Shown here in pieces: positions 17,802 to 24,924 of a stretch of 53,083 nucleotides of DNA. Positions within the stretch are counted from its first letter, which is position 1. Each line of letters starts with the position of its first letter. Source of the stretch: Gemmatimonadota bacterium (GTDB lineage: Bacteria; Gemmatimonadota; Gemmatimonadetes; Longimicrobiales; Gaopeijiaceae); NCBI GenBank assembly GCA_009841165.1, contig VXMI01000067.1, positions 1-53,083 of the forward strand. The letters are read 5' to 3'. The position numbers were made by a program, and so were the translations under genes. A model generated the notes under the pieces. That model made no database searches and was not told the DNA's origin. It saw nothing but the letters and a program-made list of their open reading frames with translations.

Positions 17802-18542
17802 CTAGCGCGTACCCAGCGAGATGCCGACCCGGTACGTCACCAGGTTGGCGTCGCTGACGACGGGATTGGCCCGCCAGCCTCCGCGGGGGAGTTGGCGCAG
17901 GTTCTGCGCACCGTCTGTCAAGTACTCGGTCAGGCCGTTGTGGTGGTAGTGTGCCGCGAGATCCAGCGAAATCGGCTTGTCGCCCTCGCGCAACGACACG
18001 GACAGGCCTGCGCCCGCGGCGAGCGCAAGGCTGAAGTCGTCGAAGTTGGTCGTAGACGCGAAGGGCTCGTCGTGGTGGTCGCCGCGGACGCTGGTCTCGG
18101 TGATGAAGTACGAAAAGCCCACCGTGCCGAAGAAGTAGGGCCGGAGCGGACCGCTCCCCAGGTAGACCTGCGGCCCCACGCCCATGGCGAGGATCGAGTT
18201 GGTCGTGGAAACGTCGACATCCACGAAAGGGACCGTGGGGCTCAGCGCGGTCCTGTAGGACTCGTGACCGTACACCACGAACGACCCGTCCAGACGGACC
18301 GCCGCGAGACCCCGTCCATCCAGAAACACCAGCCCCCCCAATCCGGTGCCCCCACCCAGGTTCACATGGTTGCCGAACTCCCCGACGGGCACCGCGAGGG
18401 CGCCATGGAAATGGAACTCGCCCCGGAGCGGCTCCGGGCCACCTGTGAAATGTGCGTCGTTCCGCTGACCCTCCGCGCCGTCGGGCAACACGGCCCCCGC
18501 CAGCACCACGGCTCCCGCCAGTACAATCGTCTTCGCTGTCAT
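17802..18542 (-). CDS. Outer-membrane beta-barrel protein (porin-like)
   Basis: A 246-residue protein with an N-terminal signal peptide (MTAKTIVLAGAVVLAGAVLP). Alternating strands typical of a small eight-stranded barrel follow (GEFHFHGALAVPVGEF, YFFGTVGFSYFI, SLALAAGAGLSVSL), ending in a terminal strand RVGISLGTR. No enzyme motif is seen. It is 16 bp downstream of the D-aminoacylase-like gene on the same strand and probably co-transcribed. Its stop lies 4 bp from the stop of the convergent lipoprotein gene. Confidence 0.75.
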   Translation of the reverse strand: MTAKTIVLAGAVVLAGAVLPDGAEGQRNDAHFTGGPEPLRGEFHFHGALAVPVGEFGNHVNLGGGTGLGGLVFLDGRGLAAVRLDGSFVVYGHESYRTALSPTVPFVDVDVSTTNSILAMGVGPQVYLGSGPLRPYFFGTVGFSYFITETSVRGDHHDEPFASTTNFDDFSLALAAGAGLSVSLREGDKPISLDLAAHYHHNGLTEYLTDGAQNLRQLPRGGWRANPVVSDANLVTYRVGISLGTR

Positions 18543-18558
18543 CGTCGCCGCCTTCCCG

Positions 18559-20298
18559 CTATTCGCTCACTCCCCGGGCCCGCGTGTCCTTGTCGCGCCG
18601 GTCGAGCACCGCTCCCGGCAGGGCCCCGGTAGGCTCGCCATTGTCGACCGTGAACTCCCCGTTCACCAGTACAAACTCGATACCCGTGGGATAGAGGTCG
18701 GGTTCCATGATGGTCGCCGGCGAACTGATGTCGCCGTAGTCGAACACCACGATGTCGGCCTTGTAGCCCTCGCGCAGCAGGCCCCGGTCCTTCAACCCGA
18801 CGATCTGTGCGGCCAGACCGGTCGACGAGCGGATCGCGAACGGCAGCGTGATGACGCCGCGCTCCTTGACGTAGTGCGAGATCTTCCGCGCGAACGCCCC
18901 GTACGACCTCGGGTGCTGGCCCGGTCGCGTCCAGAGCAGGACGGAGCCGTCGGTGGACGTCGCCGTGTACTCCTGCCGCATGTAGTTCTCCACGTCGAAC
19001 CGGTGGCCGCCGACGGGACGGAAGCGTACGCCGGCGGGCCCGAGTTCCGTCGATTCCAGGGCAAAGTGAACGAGTTGTTCAAAGGGCGACCGCCCCGCTT
19101 CGGTCGCGATCTCCGCGAGGCTGCGCCCCACCGCCTCGGGAAAGTCGGGGGCGGAGACGACGATGTGCCTGTCCGCGCCGCCCTGCAGGCGCAGTATGTA
19201 GTCCGCGTCGCGCTCCAGTTCCGCCGCGGCGGACGGATCGGCCAGGTTGGCGCGCAGATTGCCCTTCGGGTCGCCCATCAGCTCCGTGTCGCGCCACAGC
19301 GGTGAATCCTGCCCGCCGGAGCGGTCGGTTCCCGGCGGCGCGTAGCCCCAGTCGGGCAGCACGTCCACGGGCCCGCCGCCGAAGGTCTCGTACGGGTACT
19401 GGTCGAGGTAGACGTCCACCCCGTCCCGCCGTGCGGCTTCGATCATGAGGACATCGGTCTGCGAGTGGCCCCACGTGTCGGTGCCCTTGGCCTTGATGTG
19501 CGTGCCCACCACGCGGATCCCCGCCGCGCGGCCGATCTCGATTGTCTCGCGCATGCCGTCCGTGCCGGTGAGCGGCTGGCCGTCCACAATCGAGGGGATC
19601 TGCCAGAGAGGCAGCGGGGACTGACTGCGCTGGTGGGCGTAGTAGAAGCCATCGTAGGGCGCGACCTCCCTGGCCAGCGCGATCAGTTCCTCGGTGGTGC
19701 TGAAGCGGCCCGGCCGGTACTCGGGACCGGCGCCGAGACCCCACGCTCCAGCTTCCATCGCGCCGCGCACCAGCTCGGCCATCCGCGCGATCTCGTCGGC
19801 CGTCGCGGGGCGTTCGTAGTCATCCCCCATCACCAACCCCCGCACGGTACCGTGACCCACCATCGGCACCACGTTCGTGGCCACGCCCGGCGTCCGGTAC
19901 GCCTCCATCTCGTCCGGGATCGGCCACACGGGATTGCGGCCGTCGGGGCCGAAGACCGAGGTGGTGATGCCCTGCATGACCAGGTTGTGCGCGCGCCGCC
20001 CCTCGACGTTGTCCGACGCGAAGGCGCGGTCGGCGTGCGAGTGCATGTCGATGAAGCCGGGCACGACGTACTTGCCGGCGGCGTCGATGACGCGCGTGGC
20101 GGTGGCGTCCGGCAGCCGGCCGATTGCGACGATCTCGTCGTCCACGATGCCGATGTCGGCGTTGAAGGCGGGGCTGCCCGATCCGTCGAGGACCATTCCG
20201 CCCCGGATGAGGAGGTCGAACTGCTGGGCGGATGCGGGGGCGGGGAGGAAAACGGCAAGCGCAAGGAACGCCGCTGCCGGGCAGTGCATCCGGTTCAT
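18559..20298 (-). CDS. N-acyl-D-amino-acid deacylase-like amidohydrolase
   Basis: A 579-residue member of the amidohydrolase superfamily, D-aminoacylase/dihydroorotase-like group, exported by a signal peptide (MNRMHCPAAAFLALAVFLPAPASAQ). The small beta-sandwich start (FDLLIRGGMVLDGSG) leads into the metal site FIDMHSHADRAF, with further ligands in VGTHIKAKGTDTWGHS. The C-terminal sandwich returns with GYKADIVVFDYGDI and EFVLVNGEFTVDNGEPTGALPG. It is expected to release free D-amino acids from N-acylated forms in the periplasm. ATG 20298 is chosen because it begins the signal peptide; the frame continues to 20328. It precedes the barrel-protein gene by 16 bp. Confidence 0.87.
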   Translation of the reverse strand: MNRMHCPAAAFLALAVFLPAPASAQQFDLLIRGGMVLDGSGSPAFNADIGIVDDEIVAIGRLPDATATRVIDAAGKYVVPGFIDMHSHADRAFASDNVEGRRAHNLVMQGITTSVFGPDGRNPVWPIPDEMEAYRTPGVATNVVPMVGHGTVRGLVMGDDYERPATADEIARMAELVRGAMEAGAWGLGAGPEYRPGRFSTTEELIALAREVAPYDGFYYAHQRSQSPLPLWQIPSIVDGQPLTGTDGMRETIEIGRAAGIRVVGTHIKAKGTDTWGHSQTDVLMIEAARRDGVDVYLDQYPYETFGGGPVDVLPDWGYAPPGTDRSGGQDSPLWRDTELMGDPKGNLRANLADPSAAAELERDADYILRLQGGADRHIVVSAPDFPEAVGRSLAEIATEAGRSPFEQLVHFALESTELGPAGVRFRPVGGHRFDVENYMRQEYTATSTDGSVLLWTRPGQHPRSYGAFARKISHYVKERGVITLPFAIRSSTGLAAQIVGLKDRGLLREGYKADIVVFDYGDISSPATIMEPDLYPTGIEFVLVNGEFTVDNGEPTGALPGAVLDRRDKDTRARGVSE

Positions 20299-20321
20299 GA
20301 TGTTACTCTGCTTCTGATCGG

Positions 20322-20558
20322 CTACCACAGGATCGGCACGGAGTACCGCGCGATCGCCTCGTCCGGTGTCACGATCGTCATTCCGTTGAGGATGGCCTGG
20401 CAGACCAGCCCACGGTCGAACGGGTCGGTGTGCAACGCCGGAAGGAGATCATCGTGGGCGGCGGCCCGCTCGTCAAACGGGAGCGGCTCCAGCCCCAGCC
20501 ATTCACGGCGACTTGTCGTGATCGGATCACCCCAGGCGTTCCAGCGCCCAGGCTGCAT
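20322..20558 (-). pseudogene. Remnant of a PIN-domain (VapC-like) toxin
   Basis: An open frame whose last ~58 residues match the C-terminal half of VapC-type PIN domains: LGLEPLPFD, the core HTDPFDRGLVCQAILNG, TIVTPDEAIARYSVPILW. The N-terminal half with the first catalytic Asp and the Glu is absent; upstream sequence in this frame runs into the 3' end of queG, which the remnant overlaps by about 30 bp. No antitoxin gene is adjacent. I read it as a decayed toxin gene truncated at its 5' end, not a functional small protein. Confidence 0.65.
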
Positions 20559-21594
20559 GCTCCCTCACCAACTCCGACCGGTCGTGCGCGGCGCGCTCCA
20601 GCACCGGAATCGCTTCCTGTGAGCCCCAGTTGCCCAGGGCCACGCAGACGTTGCGCAACAGGCCGTTCCGGCGCGCGCGCGCAACCGGCGAGTCGCGGAA
20701 CTCGCGCAGGAACCCCTTGCCGGACATTTCGAGAAGCCGCGTCGCCAGGTCGATCAGCGACACGCCATCCAGGTCGGAGCGGGGGGAGTAGTCGGGCTCG
20801 GCCGTCGGCTTGGAGAACCGCTCGTTCCAGGGGCACACCTCCTGGCAGATGTCGCAGCCGAAGACGCGGTTGCCGATGGCGGAACGCAGTTCGTGCGGAA
20901 TCGGTCCCTTCAGCTCGATGGTCAGGTACGAGATGCACCGCGTCGCGTCCATGACCGGGGCGCCGTTGTCGTCGCGGCCCAGCAGCGCACCCGTGGGGCA
21001 AGCGTCGAGACAGCGGCGGCATGTGCCGCAGTGGTCTTCGTCGAAGGGGTCCGAGGGCGTCAACGGGAGATCGGTGAGCAGCACGCCCAGAAAGAAGTAC
21101 GAGCCCCGGCGCGGGTGGATGAGCATGGTGTTCTTCCCGAACCAGCCCAGCCCCGCACGCATGGCCACCTCCCGTTCGAGAAGCGGTCCCGTGTCGACGT
21201 AGGCCCGGCGCCGGAAGGGTCGCCCGGCGAGATCCTCCAGGCGGCGCGCGAGGTCCTCGAGCCGTTCGTGCAGGACACGGTGGTAGTCGCGGCCGCGAGC
21301 GTAGCGCGCGACGATGGCGCGGGACGGGTCGCCGGGTGAGGTGGCGGGCTCGTCGTTGGCGTACGACTGCGCGACGACGAGCGCGCTCCGGAAGCCGGAC
21401 AGTGCGCGGTCGAGGTCAGCGCGGCGCCGCACGGCGTCCGGACGGGCCAGGTAGGCCATCTCCCCGTGAAGGCTGGCGGCGATCCAGCGCCGGAAACGGG
21501 CAATGTGGTCGCTGCGCCCCAGGTTGGCGACGCCCACCCATTCCAGGCCCATCGCATGGGCCTCCGTTAGTGCGCGTTCGGTGTCGAGGATCAT
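20527..21594 (-). CDS. queG: Epoxyqueuosine reductase QueG
   Basis: A 355-residue cobalamin- and iron-sulfur-dependent reductase that converts epoxyqueuosine to queuosine in tRNA. Both 4Fe-4S cysteine sets are visible: CGTCRRCLDACPTGAL, the isolated Cys of ATRCISYLTIE, and CDICQEVCPWN. The N-terminal domain has the typical HGEMAYLARP and RYARGRDYHRVL motifs, and the GWFGKNTMLIHP motif is intact. A HEAT-type repeat forms the C-terminus. ATG 21594 aligns best with known QueG starts; ATG 21621 is possible but would overlap the region upstream of the divergent gene. No other queuosine gene is in the window. Confidence 0.95.
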   Translation of the reverse strand: MILDTERALTEAHAMGLEWVGVANLGRSDHIARFRRWIAASLHGEMAYLARPDAVRRRADLDRALSGFRSALVVAQSYANDEPATSPGDPSRAIVARYARGRDYHRVLHERLEDLARRLEDLAGRPFRRRAYVDTGPLLEREVAMRAGLGWFGKNTMLIHPRRGSYFFLGVLLTDLPLTPSDPFDEDHCGTCRRCLDACPTGALLGRDDNGAPVMDATRCISYLTIELKGPIPHELRSAIGNRVFGCDICQEVCPWNERFSKPTAEPDYSPRSDLDGVSLIDLATRLLEMSGKGFLREFRDSPVARARRNGLLRNVCVALGNWGSQEAIPVLERAAHDRSELVREHAAWALERLG

Positions 21595-21678
21595 GCTACC
21601 ATTGTTCGCTGTATGAGCCATGGAACGCCATCTTCAGCGACCCCGCAGGCCGGCCACCTTCAGCCCCAGGGACAGATC

Positions 21679-22848
21679 GTGCGCATTCGCTCTTCAGATC
21701 GGGCGCCCTTCGGTGGGGTGCTCGCGTCCTGGATTGTCGCCTTGGGGTTCTCGGCCACGTGCGATGCGTTTGAGCGCGACTACGACGTCTGGGTCGACAC
21801 GCTCTCCACCGGGATGGTTCGCGTCTACAACCGGGATCTGATGAGGACCAGGCAGGAACCGGACTTCGTCCTGGTCGAAGAGCTGCGGTTGGGACAGGCG
21901 CCCGGCGCGGCGAGCGTACAGGGCCCGGGAGTTTTTGGTGACATTGTCGGTCTGGCAGTGGACGGATCGGGTAGGACCTACGTCGCGGACCGGGCGAGTC
22001 AGGAAATCCGGGTGTTCGATTCGGACGGGACCTTCCTCCGACGTTTCGGGCGAACCGGAGATGGTCCCGGGGAGTTCCAGGCGCTGGGGGGTGTGGTGTG
22101 GCATCGTTCGGGAGCGCTCCTCGCAATGGATGTAGGTGCTCGAAGAATCACCGCCTTCAACTCGTCGGGCGAAGTCCTTTCAACTTCCGCGCACAACGGG
22201 AACACGCGGAGCACGGCCTCCGTCTGGCGGGCCGAGACGGACACGCTGGGGTTCCTCTACGAGCGGGATTGGGACTCTCCCTCGTGGGCCCGGCGTGTCG
22301 TAAAGCACCGGGTCCTCCCTGACTTCACCCTGGCTCCTGTGGACACGATCGACCTGCCGGAACGCGGGCCGCATTTCGATTCGATCCCCACCAACTGGCG
22401 GCCCCTCTGGTCCGTGGACCCAAACGGAAGCGTCTGGCACGGCAACACAAACCGGTTCCTGTTCTTCAAGGTCGCGCACCGGAGGGACACGACGCTGGCC
22501 GTGGAGCTGCGGCGCCCGACGCCTCTGCTGGCAGGCCGGGAGCGAGACAGTCTGGCTGCGGCGTGGGATCTGCCCTCAAGCTTGCTTCCGCGCTACAAGG
22601 CCGTCTTGACACTCTTGCGGGTCGCCGGGGACGGAAGGGTGTGGGTATGGAATCCATATGCGCGGCAGAGATGGGGCATGTGGGAGATGTTCGACGAAAG
22701 GGGCCACCACCTGGGCCAGGTGGGGATCACCGTGGCGCTGGCGTCGACACCCTCGCCGGTCTTCGGAGATGGCACCGTTACCGGGGTCACCCATGACGAT
22801 TCCGGAGCGCAATACGTCGTCCGCCTGCGGGTGCGCGAAGTGGACTGA
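21679..22848 (+). CDS. 6-bladed beta-propeller (NHL-like) lipoprotein
   Basis: A 389-residue protein with an N-terminal hydrophobic segment ending FSATC, a likely lipidation site. Blades follow the NHL pattern: GLAVDGSGRTYVADRASQEIRVFDSDGTFLRRFG, with the GRTGDGPGEF inter-blade motif common in this family. Five or six repeats fill the protein; no catalytic motif is present. GTG 21679 is preferred because AGGG lies seven bases upstream and it gives a compact signal peptide. ATG 21613 would extend it by 22 residues. Transcribed divergently from queG. Probably a binding or sensory surface protein. Confidence 0.75.
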   Translation: MRIRSSDRAPFGGVLASWIVALGFSATCDAFERDYDVWVDTLSTGMVRVYNRDLMRTRQEPDFVLVEELRLGQAPGAASVQGPGVFGDIVGLAVDGSGRTYVADRASQEIRVFDSDGTFLRRFGRTGDGPGEFQALGGVVWHRSGALLAMDVGARRITAFNSSGEVLSTSAHNGNTRSTASVWRAETDTLGFLYERDWDSPSWARRVVKHRVLPDFTLAPVDTIDLPERGPHFDSIPTNWRPLWSVDPNGSVWHGNTNRFLFFKVAHRRDTTLAVELRRPTPLLAGRERDSLAAAWDLPSSLLPRYKAVLTLLRVAGDGRVWVWNPYARQRWGMWEMFDERGHHLGQVGITVALASTPSPVFGDGTVTGVTHDDSGAQYVVRLRVREVD

Positions 22849-22866
22849 GGGTCCGAGGGCCCGGGA

Positions 22867-23358
22867 TCAGTTGGCCACCAGCTTTTTCAGGTCGTCGATC
22901 CGGCTTGCCGTGACATCCTTGAGGTCATCGATCCGGGCGGCCGTCACGTCTCTGACATCTTCGACCCGTGCCGACATGACTTCCTTCACGTCATCGAAGC
23001 GCTTCCCCATGTCATTGAAGCGTGCTGCCACGTCATCGAAGCGCTTCCCCATGTCGTCGAAGCGGTATCCGATCCGCCGTTCGACGTCCCGAATGTTCTG
23101 CCCGATCGCGGCGTGAGCTTCCCGGCTCTCATCGCGCACCAGCCCGGTGTCGGAGCGCATCTCACCACGCACCGGCCCGATTTCGGAGCGCATCTCACCG
23201 CGCAGTTGCGTGATCTCGTCCCGCACTTCACCGAAACGCCGGTCCATGGAGCGCTGAAAGTCGTCGAGTCGCTTGCCCATCCAGACGCTGATGGCGATCA
23301 AGCCGCCGGTCAGCACCACCATTTCGGCAGCGAATCCGATCCACTGGGTGGTAGGCAC
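22867..23358 (-). CDS. Membrane-anchored coiled-coil repeat protein
   Basis: A 163-residue protein with one N-terminal transmembrane helix (WIGFAAEMVVLTGGLIAISVWMG, about residues 5-27) followed by uninterrupted helix. The helix is built from heptads (GKRFDDVAARFNDM repeated) that turn into 11-residue repeats (RDVTAARIDDL, KDVTASRIDDL). Such patterns form long rods or membrane-associating amphipathic helices. GTG 23358 is supported by GAGGAG eight bases upstream; the ORF extends to 23589 only through non-coding-like sequence. It converges on the propeller gene. No family recognised. Confidence 0.72.
   Translation of the reverse strand: MPTTQWIGFAAEMVVLTGGLIAISVWMGKRLDDFQRSMDRRFGEVRDEITQLRGEMRSEIGPVRGEMRSDTGLVRDESREAHAAIGQNIRDVERRIGYRFDDMGKRFDDVAARFNDMGKRFDDVKEVMSARVEDVRDVTAARIDDLKDVTASRIDDLKKLVAN
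22989..23055. repeat. 25-bp direct repeat inside the coiled-coil gene
   Basis: An identical 25-bp sequence occurs at 22989-23013 and 23031-23055, a period of 42 bp or two heptads. It encodes the repeated DMGKRFDDV segment and reflects internal duplication of the coiled coil. Confidence 0.85.
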
Positions 23359-23366
23359 GCCCGCTA

Positions 23367-23372
23367 CTCCTC
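23367..23372 (-). promoter_or_regulatory. Shine-Dalgarno fixing the GTG start at 23358
   Basis: GAGGAG on the minus strand, eight bases before GTG 23358, decides this start over the upstream candidates to 23589. The rest of the 230-bp gap to 23589 shows no gene. Confidence 0.6.
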
Positions 23373-23588
23373 TCTCCAACCGATTGTCATCATTTGTAGT
23401 CTCCGATACCCCTCGCTGGCAAGGGGAAGAAGGAAGATCGCATCCAGGCCGAACGAAGCCCATGGTTCGATAGGACAGATCGATGTTCGGATGGGCGAGT
23501 ACCCCGAAAGCGCGCGCCCCAGGGGCGTGAGTGCTATCCTTCCGTTGCCGGCCACGCCCCGACGACACGTCCAATACCACCTCCTGCA

Positions 23589-24713
23589 ATGAACCTCGAC
23601 CGGATTCGCGACGAGTTCCCGATCCTCGCGCGCCGCAACTATCTCAATTCGTGTTCCCTGGGAGCACTCTCGAGACGGTCGGAGGACCGACTCGGAGACT
23701 TCGTTGCCAAGTGGCATGATTTCGGGGCCTCGGCCTGGTACGAACACTGGTGGAGCGCGCTGGGCGATCTGCGCGGCCGCGTGGAGGCGCTATTCGGCGC
23801 GCCATCCGGGACCATCGCGCTCATGCCCTCGACCTCCGCGTGCCTGGCGGCGGTTTCGTCCAGCCTGGACTGGGGCAAGCGCAACCGGATTGTCACGACC
23901 GAGTTGGATTTCCCCACGCTGCTGTACCAGTGGAAGGTACGGCCCGATGCGGAGATGGTGGTGCTGAAGAGCGCCGACGGCATCCACATCGACCCGCAGC
24001 AGTTCGCCGAAGCGGTGAACGATCGGACGCTGGCGGTCGCGACCAGCCACGTCTTCTTCACGACCGGGGCGATCCAGGATCTGGAGGCCATCGCCGACAT
24101 CGCGCGGGGCGCTGGCGCGTACAGCTTGATCGACGGCTACCAGGGGGGTGGCCAGGTGCCGATCGACCTTCCCGCGGCAGGCGTCGACTTCTATACCTCG
24201 GGGCCGCTCAAGTGGCTCTGCGGCGGGCCCGGCCTGGCCTACCTCTACGTCCGCGACACCCTCATTCCAGAACTCGAACCCACCATTACCAGCTGGTTCG
24301 CCACCGAGGATCAGTTCCAGTTCAATCCCGGTGATTTCCGCTACCACCAGGACGCACGGCGCTTCGAACTGGGCACTCCCGCGCTTGCCACCGTGCATAC
24401 CGCGCTGGGCGGGCAGGAGATCGTGGACGAGGTCGGGATGGCGGCGATTCGCGCGCAAAACGTGGCACTCACGGAGCGGCTCGTGGAAGGGTGTAGCGCT
24501 GCGGGGTTTTCGCTTCGTGTGAGCGACCGGCGGGAGACGCGTTCGGCGATCGTTCTGGTACGGCACCGGAGGCCCGCTGATGCGGTTGCGCATCTCGCCC
24601 GGCGCGGGATCATCGTCGACAACCGTCCTGGAGTGGTGCGCGCAAGTCCGCACTTCTACAACACCCTGGATGAGGTCGACGAGTTCGTGGAGGTGCTGAA
24701 GGAGACGGTGTAG
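23589..24713 (+). CDS. Class V aminotransferase-fold PLP enzyme
   Basis: A 374-residue cytoplasmic PLP enzyme of the aminotransferase class V/cysteine desulfurase-like superfamily. The cofactor Lys is in TSGPLKWLCGGPG (about residue 209), the PLP-ring Asp in YSLIDGYQGGGQ, and a phosphate-contact Ser/Thr in MPSTSACLAAV. The C-terminal small domain reads GIIVDNRPGVVRASPHFYNT, as in kynureninase-like and isopenicillin-epimerase-like members. No signal peptide is present, unlike the second class V enzyme at 40222. The reaction cannot be specified. It stands alone; the 211 bp downstream contain no feature I can support. Confidence 0.85.
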   Translation: MNLDRIRDEFPILARRNYLNSCSLGALSRRSEDRLGDFVAKWHDFGASAWYEHWWSALGDLRGRVEALFGAPSGTIALMPSTSACLAAVSSSLDWGKRNRIVTTELDFPTLLYQWKVRPDAEMVVLKSADGIHIDPQQFAEAVNDRTLAVATSHVFFTTGAIQDLEAIADIARGAGAYSLIDGYQGGGQVPIDLPAAGVDFYTSGPLKWLCGGPGLAYLYVRDTLIPELEPTITSWFATEDQFQFNPGDFRYHQDARRFELGTPALATVHTALGGQEIVDEVGMAAIRAQNVALTERLVEGCSAAGFSLRVSDRRETRSAIVLVRHRRPADAVAHLARRGIIVDNRPGVVRASPHFYNTLDEVDEFVEVLKETV

Positions 24714-24924
24714 CGCGGGTTGGTCAGCCGGGCAGAACCAGCCCCATGCGGAGAAGCTCGGGTGCCTAGCCGGGCACAAAGGGTCCGTCCCGGCATTCGA
24801 TCGGATTACTACCGGAGTGACTGCAGCAGGTTCCCGGGATCCCACCGGCCGCCTGTGCAACCTCGGTTGGATCGTGCAATAGTAAAGCCACCGTTCATCG
24901 CATCCTCCAACCGGAAGAGGTCCC

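Noticed and set aside
17795-17809. GCTAGC-CC-GCTAGC between the convergent lipoprotein and barrel genes as a terminator
   Set aside because: Each half is itself a 6-bp palindrome and the spacer is too short to form a normal hairpin; it is made largely of the two stop codons.
24762-24777. GTGCC/GGCAC hairpin downstream of the class V aminotransferase gene
   Set aside because: Only five base pairs with no T-run in GC-rich DNA; expected by chance.
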